Assembly: GCA_023459335.1 (NCBI GenBank)
Contig: JAEWUO010000012.1
Span: forward strand, 1-64,000
DNA from: Bacillota bacterium
GTDB taxonomy: Bacteria; Bacillota; Clostridia; Christensenellales; CAG-138
Direction: 5' to 3'
Length of the DNA: 64,000 bases
Both the position numbers and the translations under genes were made by a program. Shown in pieces: positions 54,298-61,110 of the stretch. The number at the start of each line of letters is the position of its first letter. The stretch's first letter is position 1. The notes below the pieces were generated by a model. That model was not told the origin of the DNA, ran no database searches, and saw nothing but the letters and a program-made list of their open reading frames with translations.

Positions 54298-54385
54298 AAT
54301 TTGAGGATTAGTCTATACATTGTAATGTGTTGCAATTGCTGTAAGTAAAGCAGCTAATTTGCGATCGTTGGCTATTGCTCAAATT
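54298..54385 (+). ncRNA. tRNA-like cloverleaf RNA of unknown type
   Basis: Closed by an 8-bp stem AATTTGAG/CTCAAATT. Inside are ACAT/ATGT on TGTA, then GCTG/CAGC extended by GCAATT/AATTTGC, and a short GATC-containing segment. Size and branching recall a tRNA, but there is no T-loop or usable anticodon arm. Could be a degenerate tRNA or a Y-RNA-like molecule. Confidence 0.5.
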
Positions 54386-54389
54386 AAAA

Positions 54390-54461
54390 GACCCCTTAGT
54401 CAAGCGGTTAAGACGACGCACTTTCTATGCGTAAACAGGAGTTCGACTCTCCTAGGGGTTA
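54390..54461 (+). tRNA. tRNA-Glu (anticodon TTC)
   Basis: Acceptor GACCCCT/AGGGGTT (G.U first pair), anticodon stem ACGCA/TGCGT around CTTTCTA, T-arm AGGAGTTCGACTCTCCT, discriminator A. Confidence 0.9.
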
Positions 54462-54464
54462 TAT

Positions 54465-54544
54465 GCTACTATGATTGAATTGGCGGACCTAAAGTTCGCT
54501 GAACACTATTGTCCGTATCAGTTCAAGTCTGATTAGTAGCACCA
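54465..54544 (+). tRNA. Aberrant tRNA, possibly Leu (TAA)
   Basis: Acceptor GCTACTA/TAGTAGC, T-arm ATCAGTTCAAGTCTGAT, discriminator A and encoded CCA are perfect. The middle is odd: the D-loop GAATTGGC is Leu/Ser-like, and the only 5-bp/7-base anticodon arm is GCGGA/TTCGC with CCTAAAG (TAA), which lacks U33 and eats into the D-arm. Probably suffered a small deletion, or an alternative CGGAC/GTCCG stem holds a longer loop. Confidence 0.6.
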
Positions 54545-54654
54545 AATCATTTTATAGCTTAATTAAGGCTATATAAAATGTATTAATAGAATCTTACGCA
54601 CCTCTTAACAATGTGTCCCAGTAAGAACATTTATTATTTATTATATTGAGTTTT
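54541..54654 (+). other. Spacer in tRNA cluster
   Basis: No gene. TATAGC/GCTATA hairpin at 54553-54573 and an unassigned ACAATGTGTCCCAGTAAGAACA segment. Confidence 0.4.
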
Positions 54655-54718
54655 TGTTCGTCAGTTAAACTAGGTGAAAAAGCTATTCACTACTAAGAAG
54701 TTTCTTTTGTTGAAGAAC
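54655..54718 (+). ncRNA. Structured RNA element E6 (divergent)
   Basis: P1 TGTTC/GAACA, GTCAGTTAAAC in place of TCAGC, P2 TAGGTGAA/TTCACTA. Retains the plan and the TCAG but not the AGACA arm. Confidence 0.48.
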
Positions 54719-54796
54719 ACCAGAATAATACGACTGGTATAAAGAGGAACAAAGTAAAACTAAGAAAACAGGAGTTTCTCAATATAATATTTATAT

Positions 54797-55331
54797 TCAC
54801 TCTTAGCTCAGACGGTAGAGCGTGTGGCTGTTTACCTGACCTCAGATTGTGTTTCTTATGGATACAAAGAGAAAAGGTAACATAACTGAAATGGAAACTA
54901 TGCTTGCGTTTATGAAACTCGGTTATAATGTTCTTACTCCGTATGGAGACTGTGAGCGTTATGATTTCGTAGTTGATATAGGCAATAAGTTTATAAGAGT
55001 ACAGAGTAAGACAGCATCAACAGAAAACAACGGAGCATCATTTAAGATTAGCACTTCAAGTTCTAATCGAAAAGATGGTGGCGTTGTTCATCACACTTAC
55101 ACAAAAGAAGATATTGACTATTTTACAACGGTTTTTGACGGCATTGTTTATTTATTCCCTGTTGAAATATGCGGCGGAAGAGATAAGCAATTCAGAATAG
55201 AACCAACAAAGAATGGACAAGTGAGAGGAATCACTTGGGCGAAAGATTATGTTTTATCAGAGGTGATTAAAACAATCTGAGCTGATGTGTAAGCAACCAC
55301 AGGGTCGTTGGTTCGAGTCCAACAGGGTGAG
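54797..55331 (+). tRNA. tRNA-Asn (GTT) or Asp (GTC), split in the anticodon loop by an ORF
   Basis: 5' half 54797-54832 (acceptor TCACTCT, D-arm GCTC...GAGC, stem TGTGG, loop CTGTT) and 3' half from about 55294 (AACCACA ... T-arm GTTGGTTCGAGTCCAAC, acceptor AGGGTGA, G73). If joined after CTGTT the loop is CTGTTAA (Asn GTT); if the insert ends in G at 55293 and the cut is after CTGT, CTGTCAA (Asp GTC). The 461-base insert is nearly all coding, leaving no room for a group I ribozyme. Confidence 0.7.
54858..55280 (+). CDS. PD-(D/E)XK nuclease inside a tRNA gene (I-Ssp6803I-like)
   Basis: About 140 residues. GNITEMETMLAFMKLGYNVL, GDCERYDFVVDIGNKFIRVQ, SKTA give the E ... D ... (Q/E)xK core of a PD-(D/E)XK fold, as in the tRNA-intron enzyme I-Ssp6803I and Holliday-resolvase-like nucleases. 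The gene is bracketed by a perfect 10-bp inverted repeat, CTCAGATTGT (54841-54850) and ACAATCTGAG (55272-55281). No good ribosome-binding site. Confidence 0.72.
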   Translation: MDTKRKGNITEMETMLAFMKLGYNVLTPYGDCERYDFVVDIGNKFIRVQSKTASTENNGASFKISTSSSNRKDGGVVHHTYTKEDIDYFTTVFDGIVYLFPVEICGGRDKQFRIEPTKNGQVRGITWAKDYVLSEVIKTI

Positions 55332-55341
55332 CTAGATTAAA

Positions 55342-55419
55342 GCAAAAGCTTTGTGTTGGTGGTATTACGATATTGCCAACGCAAAAGCTTTGTGTTGGTG
55401 GTATTACGATATTGCCAAC
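55342..55419 (+). repeat. Perfect 39-bp tandem duplication
   Basis: Two exact copies (55342-55380 and 55381-55419) starting GCAAAAGCTTTGTGTTGG and ending ATATTGCCAAC; each can form GTTGGT/GCCAAC with inner TAT/ATA. Between the split tRNA and the cluster terminator. Confidence 0.95.
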
Positions 55420-55500
55420 ATTAGACTGTTCACCTGCTGTGCGGGGTTGTGGCGGCCGCTACAATAGCTCATCTACCACGTGTAGAAAGAGATTCTGAAG
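55420..55500 (+). other. End of RNA cluster, function unknown
   Basis: No gene. GTGGCGGCCGCTAC palindrome (55450-55462) and CTACCACGTGTAG hairpin; probably part of a structured transcript end. Confidence 0.4.
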
Positions 55501-55529
55501 ACGTTACGCTTAGTGCGTAGCGTTTTTTG
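55501..55529 (+). terminator. Terminator of tRNA cluster
   Basis: ACGTTACGC/GCGTAGCGT 9-bp stem (one T.G), 5-base loop, then TTTTTGC. Confidence 0.88.
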
Positions 55530-55541
55530 CTTTCTATATAA

Positions 55542-55570
55542 TTGACTAGCGGTGAAAAATGTGCTATAAT
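55542..55570 (+). promoter_or_regulatory. Promoter for 55604 gene
   Basis: TTGACT, 17 bp, TATAAT (55565-55570), TGC extension. Confidence 0.85.
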
Positions 55571-55603
55571 TATTGTAGAAAGTAAAATAGAAAGGGTGAT
55601 TTT

Positions 55604-55828
55604 TTGGAAGTATATATTAAAGTTTTTAATGGTTTTTTGTTTATAAGTAGAGTAAAAACTTCACAAACAAATGTTAAAATTGTTACACCGTCAACAATCT
55701 ACATAAATAGAAAAAGGGAAATTGTTGATGAAAAAGAAGGGTTGCCAGTTTTTATCCCATATGACGAAAACCTTACTTATGGAATAATAGAAATCCCACA
55801 GATGCAAGATACAGAGGAAGAGTTCTAA
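55604..55828 (+). CDS. Hypothetical protein
   Basis: 74 residues, TTG start behind AGAAAGGGTGA. Beta-rich (VYIKVFNGFLFISRVKTSQT), acidic tail DTEEEF. Not recognised; own promoter. Confidence 0.7.
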   Translation: MEVYIKVFNGFLFISRVKTSQTNVKIVTPSTIYINRKREIVDEKEGLPVFIPYDENLTYGIIEIPQMQDTEEEF

Positions 55829-55831
55829 GTA

Positions 55832-55860
55832 TTGATTTATGATAATAATTATGATATAAT
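55832..55860 (+). promoter_or_regulatory. Promoter, upstream of 55994 gene
   Basis: TTGATT, 17 bp, TATAAT (55855-55860). Confidence 0.75.
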
Positions 55861-55917
55861 TATTATAGTAAATAATTCACATTCATTCATTAAAAATATT
55901 GAGTTAAGTTGAATTAT

Positions 55918-55946
55918 TTGACTTTGGTTCACAAGTGTGATATAAT
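55918..55946 (+). promoter_or_regulatory. Second promoter for 55994 gene
   Basis: TTGACT, 17 bp, TATAAT (55941-55946). Tandem with the one 86 bp upstream. Confidence 0.83.
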
Positions 55947-55993
55947 ATTATTATAGTAAAAATAAAATTTAAAAATTAAAGGAGTTTTGAAAG

Positions 55994-56287
55994 ATGAAAA
56001 AGATAACAGGAAAAAACACAAATGAAACTAGAGAGATATTAAAAAGCGACATTGTTGAAGGAATAGGCGGTATATTTGAATTAACTCAAATAGGTTCTAG
56101 TGAATATGCTATAGCCGTTGACACAGATATGGGTGTACGTTATGTTAAATTAAACATAACCGTTGCCGACATGAAAGGAACAAAAACAACGAAACCTTTC
56201 AACTTAGAAGAAAAAGTTGCTGAATATAATGAGAAACTAGAAGCAGCTATAACAAAGAAGTTAACTCAAAAAGCTAATAAGAATTAA
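55994..56287 (+). CDS. Hypothetical protein
   Basis: 97 residues; GIGGIFELTQIGSSEYAIAV and GVRYVKLNITVADMKG are beta strands, C-terminal helix Lys-rich. Two promoters suggest high expression. Not recognised. Confidence 0.75.
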   Translation: MKKITGKNTNETREILKSDIVEGIGGIFELTQIGSSEYAIAVDTDMGVRYVKLNITVADMKGTKTTKPFNLEEKVAEYNEKLEAAITKKLTQKANKN

Positions 56288-56311
56288 GAATTAAGTGAAA
56301 GGTGGCGGCTT

Positions 56312-57163
56312 ATGTATTTAGTAAAAGAATTAATCAGAGAAATAAAAAACAATATAAAATATTCACCACGCAAAGGTGGATATATTGGGAATGACTTAAC
56401 CTACAATATAAAAGCCGCCGCCGATGATTTTAATTTGGATTACGACTTTGGTTTTGCCAAAGGTGTAATAAATATGGGTAATGGATATGTTCTTAAATAT
56501 GGAATGAAAGGGTATCAAATTAGTATTAATGATGTGATCAATATTCCCGAGGAAATTGAAGATATGATGGATAATTCCCCTTACGTAACAGAGGTAGAAA
56601 GATATCTCACTTGTCGCACATGGAAAGAATTATTTTATGGGTTTAAATATGATGATTATGTTGAAAAAGAAATTGCAATTTATAATTCTTTACCAAAGAA
56701 ATATCGACACCTTTTCGCAAAAAATATTAAGGTTAAAAATGAAAAACATTTCTATATTCAACTCGCCGCAAAGACAGGCGGCTTAGAAACGGTTTCAGAT
56801 GAAGAAATTCAGCAATTTATAGAAGAAAACCAACAAATTGTTAATGAACTATACACCAGAAGTGAAAGGCGTATACCAATATTTTCTAAATGGTTGGGAT
56901 TGGTACTCTATTACTGGAACAGAGAGGAAATCTTGGATATCTTTAAGTTCCTTATAAAATTGTGTGATAAATATCACCTATATCCAGACCTATTCGCTGA
57001 TAGACAGATGGGATTAATTAATGGAAAACTGGTTTTTATTGATTACTCAGGACTTTTTGGTGGGTTAACTAGAAAAGTTACTGATTATAAAGAACACGAA
57101 CAATATATAGAAGATAATTTTTTAGTGCCATTAGAAGAAAGTGAGAGTGAAAATAATGACTGA
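56312..57163 (+). CDS. Protein kinase-like fold protein
   Basis: 283 residues. Order of elements fits a kinase-like fold: DFGFAKGVINMGNGYVLKYG (Gly-loop and candidate ATP-binding Lys), EKEIAIYNSLP (helix C Glu), YHLYPDLFADRQMGLINGKL (catalytic-loop-like, PDL ... with Gln/Arg where Asn is usual), VFIDYSGLFGG (DFG-like Asp). A phage kinase or a pseudokinase; substrate unknown. Confidence 0.62.
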   Translation: MYLVKELIREIKNNIKYSPRKGGYIGNDLTYNIKAAADDFNLDYDFGFAKGVINMGNGYVLKYGMKGYQISINDVINIPEEIEDMMDNSPYVTEVERYLTCRTWKELFYGFKYDDYVEKEIAIYNSLPKKYRHLFAKNIKVKNEKHFYIQLAAKTGGLETVSDEEIQQFIEENQQIVNELYTRSERRIPIFSKWLGLVLYYWNREEILDIFKFLIKLCDKYHLYPDLFADRQMGLINGKLVFIDYSGLFGGLTRKVTDYKEHEQYIEDNFLVPLEESESENND

Positions 57164-57344
57164 TTTAGAAATTGTTTTAGCCGTAGTCGTATTCATTCTA
57201 GGGTGCGGCGGCTTTGGACTACTAGAGGAAAATCGCTCACTAAGGGCGGAAAATAAGAAAATGAAGGCAAAATTGAGGCGTTTTGTCGCATCAGTAGCTG
57301 ATGAATATGGAAGAGGTGATGTGAATGACCGTAAAATTAGATGA
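57156..57344 (+). CDS. Small single-pass membrane protein
   Basis: 62 residues from ATG 57156: LEIVLAVVVFILGCGGFGLL membrane helix, then a basic coiled tail (SLRAENKKMKAKLRRF). Overlaps both neighbours. Confidence 0.68.
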   Translation: MTDLEIVLAVVVFILGCGGFGLLEENRSLRAENKKMKAKLRRFVASVADEYGRGDVNDRKIR

Positions 57345-57798
57345 TATAAAAAATGGAGACTATATATTAAAAACTATTGATAATGATGGAGAAATTTTTG
57401 AATATGGTTCATTCTCAGAGTGCCTGTTTAATCTCCTTAAAAATGGAGAATTCTCAGATCTACTAATGCAACTAAAAACTTGCACCTTTTTAGTTGATGG
57501 AGTTATCGCTCTAAGAAATTGTGAAGTAATTGGGGAAGTATACATTGATATTCCTGACATTATCACAATAAAGATGGAGCATGGCTCATTGACAATAAAT
57601 ATTCCTAAGGGAGATATAGATATTTTATATGGTAAAGATGATGAACAACCCCTTATCTTAAAATATAAGAGTTTTGATCAAAGTTTTCTTGTAGGAGGGA
57701 TAAATCAACTCTTTCCGCAAGAACACTCGTTTATTACTATTATTAAAATGCTATTATTATCTTCTTGGGAAAAAAAATTAATAAAGGAGGATTATTAA
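57325..57798 (+). CDS. Hypothetical protein
   Basis: 157 residues, ATG behind AGAGGTGA. Mixed alpha/beta, repeated ILKTIDNDGEIFEYGSFSEC and IDIPDIITIKMEHGSLTINI strands. Overlaps the preceding gene by 20 bp and abuts the ThyX-like start. Confidence 0.75.
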   Translation: MTVKLDDIKNGDYILKTIDNDGEIFEYGSFSECLFNLLKNGEFSDLLMQLKTCTFLVDGVIALRNCEVIGEVYIDIPDIITIKMEHGSLTINIPKGDIDILYGKDDEQPLILKYKSFDQSFLVGGINQLFPQEHSFITIIKMLLLSSWEKKLIKEDY

Positions 57799-57800
57799 CA

Positions 57801-58478
57801 TTGGAAGTAAAGCTAAGGAGCATAACAGGGCTAAAAAATGCCTTGGAAAGCCTATTTATCTCAAATAGAAACGAGGCGAAATTTGAAGATATAAGTAAGC
57901 TATGGGATAAAGAGAATAAAACAAAACAAGAATTAGAAGAGCTTGACGGCTATATGAGAACTCTTTTTAAGTGGGGATTAAAACACCCTACAATGCTAAG
58001 GTTTATAAATATTACATTTAAAATAGACGGACTACATCGTGGAGCCCAAGACGACTTAGATGCCCACGCATATAGAATGCATAACAAAATTATTCGCTCT
58101 TCAACTAGAACGAATAAGTTTGATGTTGAAGTATCAGATTGGTATAAAGACAAAATTTTGTTTCCAGAGCAGGTTTTAGACTTGCCAGAAAATGTAACCT
58201 TCAACAGTAAAGATTATGTTAAGACACCGTATGGTTACGTTTTAAAAGAGCTTGCAAATAACAGAGATGTTTTGCGAGGTCTTTATCCCTTAGGAATTCC
58301 ATCAAATTGTCTTTTTGAAATGTGTTTACCAGAGTTTGCACATATATACTCACAAAGATACGAATTGACAGCGGCGGCACCAGAGCTGCAAGCCGCCGTA
58401 GAAATGATGTTAAAACTAATAAATGAAAAACTACCCCTAGTAGATAGGGAATATCTATTGGAATTAAATAAATACTAA
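57801..58478 (+). CDS. ThyX-like (flavin-dependent thymidylate synthase family) protein
   Basis: 225 residues, TTG start 10 bases after GGAGG. The C-terminal part LRGLYPLGIPSNCLFEMCLP, EFAHIYSQRYELTAAAPELQ resembles ThyX (LRGVLP ... Q-E-I). The usual RHR-x7-S motif is not intact; HRGAQDDLDAHAYRMHNKII stands in its place. A divergent member; catalytic status unclear. Confidence 0.62.
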   Translation: MEVKLRSITGLKNALESLFISNRNEAKFEDISKLWDKENKTKQELEELDGYMRTLFKWGLKHPTMLRFINITFKIDGLHRGAQDDLDAHAYRMHNKIIRSSTRTNKFDVEVSDWYKDKILFPEQVLDLPENVTFNSKDYVKTPYGYVLKELANNRDVLRGLYPLGIPSNCLFEMCLPEFAHIYSQRYELTAAAPELQAAVEMMLKLINEKLPLVDREYLLELNKY

Positions 58479-58491
58479 GGAGGTTTTTACA

Positions 58492-58851
58492 ATAGAAACA
58501 AATGATATTATAATAAGTGATTTTACAAATGGTGGAACAGTTACTATGATTGGAGTCGCTTTCAAAGACTCTTCAACTGGAGTTATGCAAGTGCGATTTC
58601 CAAACTATCAAACATTTGCGGCCGCAGATGTAACTGGTTTAACTACTATATGTAGATTAAAAACCAGTTTAGCTGAAACGGCTTATAGAGATTTATTGGT
58701 GAAGCTATGGTTAACACCACCAGTTGTTAACGATATAAATGATATAAGTGCTGGTGCACAGGGAGCTCGAGCAGTCTGGAAAAACAAGTGGCTCGATCCA
58801 AATATTACAGACATCATTGGAGATGTTAATCATACAATAACTGTATTTTAA
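58492..58851 (+). CDS. Hypothetical protein with apparent AUA start
   Basis: 119 residues if begun at ATA 58492, 8 bases after AAGGAGG; the first ATG in frame is 18 codons later (58546). ETNDIIISDFTNGGTVTMIG, VAFKDSSTGVMQVRFPNYQT. Not recognised. Confidence 0.65.
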   Translation: METNDIIISDFTNGGTVTMIGVAFKDSSTGVMQVRFPNYQTFAAADVTGLTTICRLKTSLAETAYRDLLVKLWLTPPVVNDINDISAGAQGARAVWKNKWLDPNITDIIGDVNHTITVF

Positions 58852-58852
58852 A

Positions 58853-58896
58853 AATAGCCTGCAAATTACAACAATTTGCAGGCTATTGATTTTTTC
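58853..58896 (+). terminator. Strong terminator
   Basis: 15-bp perfect stem starting AATAGCCTGCAAATT, 5-base loop, then GATTTTTTC. Its T-run overlaps the -35 of the next promoter. Confidence 0.9.
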
Positions 58897-58914
58897 TAAG
58901 AAGTGTGATATAAT
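58886..58914 (+). promoter_or_regulatory. Promoter for metallophosphoesterase
   Basis: TTGATT, 17 bp, TATAAT (58909-58914), TGA extension. Confidence 0.82.
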
Positions 58915-58943
58915 TATATTATAGTAAAAAAGGAGATGAGAAG

Positions 58944-59615
58944 ATGAATAGATTATTTATAACTGGAGACTTACATTGTCCACTAGATATAGAGAAGTTA
59001 GAGATTTTTAATAATAACAATGAACTTGATGAAACTGACATTCTTATTATCTTTGGCGATGCCGGCTTGCTATGGGATGATAATGATGAGAGAAAAGAAT
59101 GGATTAAAAAAATTGAAAACTATCCATTCACAACTTTTGTAGTTGCTGGTAATCATGAAAATTACGATATGATTGAAAGGTTACCAAAAGTCTTGAAATA
59201 TGGGGCGGCCGCAAGAAAAGTTCACTCAAAACTGTTTTATGATGTTAGGGGTTCAGTTTATAATTTCAATGGAAGAAAATGCCTAACAGTCTCTGGTGGA
59301 AACTCAATTGACAAAGAGAGACGCACAATAGGAGTTAGTTGGTGGCCGCAAGAACAAATAACTCTTAATGATGTAGATATGGCAAAAAGAAGCCTTGGTC
59401 TTTATAATAATAAAGTTGACTATATTCTCACTCATGTTGGAACAAGAAATGTTGTTGAGAGCTTTGGATTTACTCCAGATAGTTGTGTTCTTGCTATGGA
59501 TGAAATTCTTCGTGATGTTATTTATAAGCATCATTACTTTGGACACTATCACTTAGATGAGAATGTTTCAAAGAAACAAACCATTTTATACGATAATTTT
59601 GTTGAATTAAATTGA
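58944..59615 (+). CDS. Calcineurin-like metallophosphoesterase
   Basis: 223 residues. All metal-binding motifs: FITGDLHCP, IIFGDAGLLWD, VVAGNHENYD, YILTHVGT, HYFGHYHLD. An active phosphodiesterase of the Mre11/Icc type fold; nucleic acid or cyclic nucleotide as substrate cannot be decided. Own promoter and terminator-bounded. Confidence 0.88.
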   Translation: MNRLFITGDLHCPLDIEKLEIFNNNNELDETDILIIFGDAGLLWDDNDERKEWIKKIENYPFTTFVVAGNHENYDMIERLPKVLKYGAAARKVHSKLFYDVRGSVYNFNGRKCLTVSGGNSIDKERRTIGVSWWPQEQITLNDVDMAKRSLGLYNNKVDYILTHVGTRNVVESFGFTPDSCVLAMDEILRDVIYKHHYFGHYHLDENVSKKQTILYDNFVELN

Positions 59616-59640
59616 CTTCAATCAAATTATATGGTATAAT
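59612..59640 (+). promoter_or_regulatory. Promoter for KTSC-Thg1-radical SAM unit
   Basis: TTGACT overlapping the phosphoesterase stop, 17 bp, TATAAT (59635-59640), TGG extension. Confidence 0.84.
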
Positions 59641-59672
59641 TATATTATAGTAAAAGAAAGGAAGTATATTAA

Positions 59673-59873
59673 ATGAGAATTGACAGTTCATTTATAAAAA
59701 GAGTTTCATATAAAAAAGGAAAAAGATTGTTAAAACTGGAGATGATTAGTGGCACTTATGAATACTCTGAAGTGCCAAAGAGAATATTTAAGGATTTTTT
59801 AAAAGCGTCTTCGGCGGGAAAGTTCTATAATTCCTTTATAAAAGGAGAATTTCTAAGCCAGAGAATTCAATAG
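59673..59873 (+). CDS. KTSC-domain protein
   Basis: 66 residues, a whole KTSC domain: DSSFIKRVSYKKGKRLLKLE, YEYSEVPKRIFKDFLKASSA, GKFYNSFIKGEF. Small domain known in phages and some tRNA-ligase-related proteins; role unknown. Confidence 0.8.
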   Translation: MRIDSSFIKRVSYKKGKRLLKLEMISGTYEYSEVPKRIFKDFLKASSAGKFYNSFIKGEFLSQRIQ

Positions 59874-59892
59874 ATAGAATAGGAGAACACTT

Positions 59893-60642
59893 ATGTATTT
59901 TAAAGAATTAGAGACAAAATCAATAGTAAAACTAGACAAAAAACTGCCAGTTGTTGTTAGATTGGATGGAAAATCTTTTAGTAGCTTTACAAAAAATTTC
60001 AAAAAGCCTTTTTGTGAAGTGTTCTATCTATCAATGCTAGATACAACAAGATTGCTCTTAAAAAGTGATGTCCAAGGTATTGTCGGTGCTATAGTAGCAT
60101 CAGATGAAATATCTATTTTTCTACGGTCTTTTTATGATAGAAAAGGAAATAGGAGTGGATATTTTGATTTCAATGTTCAAAAACTAGCTTCAACTTTAGC
60201 TAGTAGGGTTACGAGAATATTTAATACGTGTTTTAGAAAAAATGTTGAAATATTCTCTGAAAATAGTTATGATGATATAGAAAGAGTAAAAGCATTGACA
60301 GCTGCAATAGATATGGCTGAATTCGACTGTAGAAGTTTTTCCTTAGATTCAACTGGCGAAATATATGACTACTTACTAAATAGACAATCAGACTTTAGCA
60401 GAAATGCTATCAATATGGCCGCCAGAGAGGAATTTTCTCATAGTGAACTAGTCGGAGTTCCTAGTGCAGTTGTTGAAAACAGCCTTAATCACTTAGGTAA
60501 ATTTGTTGAAGATAAATACAAGTTTGGAGCAATATTTATAAAAAGTGGCGGTGAAGTTTTTGAACTTCCATCTAAAAAAGTTTCAAAATTAAAGCAGAAA
60601 ATAGGAATAATAAGTAAAGAATTTGAATATTGGGGTGAGTAA
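59893..60642 (+). CDS. Thg1-like 3'-5' RNA polymerase (tRNA guanylyltransferase family)
   Basis: 249 residues. VVVRLDGKSFSSFTKNFKKP (metal Asp and G-K-x-F), GAIVASDEISIFL (second carboxylate), NVQKLASTLASRVTRIFN. These match Thg1/TLP enzymes, which add nucleotides to the 5' end of tRNA, either G-1 of tRNA-His or repair of 5'-truncated tRNA. With the RNA ligase and eight or more tRNAs, a repair role is attractive. Confidence 0.87.
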   Translation: MYFKELETKSIVKLDKKLPVVVRLDGKSFSSFTKNFKKPFCEVFYLSMLDTTRLLLKSDVQGIVGAIVASDEISIFLRSFYDRKGNRSGYFDFNVQKLASTLASRVTRIFNTCFRKNVEIFSENSYDDIERVKALTAAIDMAEFDCRSFSLDSTGEIYDYLLNRQSDFSRNAINMAAREEFSHSELVGVPSAVVENSLNHLGKFVEDKYKFGAIFIKSGGEVFELPSKKVSKLKQKIGIISKEFEYWGE

Positions 60643-60645
60643 ATA

Positions 60646-61092
60646 ATGTATTATCAAATAAGAAGAGGAACATTTGAAACCAATAGTAGCTCAGTTCATT
60701 CACTCACTTTGTGTAGTAAGTCTGATTATGAACGCTGGTCCTATGGAGAGTTATTTTATGAACCATATGGTAGAGGATTCGTGACATTAGAAGAGGTTGT
60801 AAATTCAGAAGAATTTGAAAAGACGGAAGTGTCTAAACATATTAAAGATAATCTTTCTCTATTTAAAGAAATGGCTTATGCTTATGAAGAGCTATCTTAT
60901 GATGATGATTATATGAGAATAATTAACAAAAGAAGCGAAGAGTTAAATAATACCATCAAAGACGAGATTAGAGACATGGAAGTTTATTCTATAGATTCTT
61001 TTTTTGCAAGAAATGATTATGAAACTTTTATTGAATCGAAAAATATAGATAGTGTTAATGTAGTTGCATTTGGCTATTTTGGACGTGATTAG
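60646..61092 (+). CDS. Conserved phage hypothetical (FETNSSSVHSL motif)
   Basis: 148 residues. YYQIRRGTFETNSSSVHSLT is a hallmark of a widespread uncharacterised phage family; the rest is acidic helical (YDDDYMRIINKRSEELNNTI). Start overlaps the Thg1-like gene region by close spacing (3 bp). Confidence 0.78.
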   Translation: MYYQIRRGTFETNSSSVHSLTLCSKSDYERWSYGELFYEPYGRGFVTLEEVVNSEEFEKTEVSKHIKDNLSLFKEMAYAYEELSYDDDYMRIINKRSEELNNTIKDEIRDMEVYSIDSFFARNDYETFIESKNIDSVNVVAFGYFGRD

Positions 61093-61110
61093 AAAGGAAA
61101 GAGATTATTG

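Noticed and set aside
54849..55280. Group I intron in the split tRNA
   Set aside because: No P, Q, R or S segments found, and non-coding sequence in the insert totals under 40 bases.
55342..55419. 39-bp direct repeats as a CRISPR array
   Set aside because: The two copies are immediately adjacent with no spacer, and no cas gene is near.
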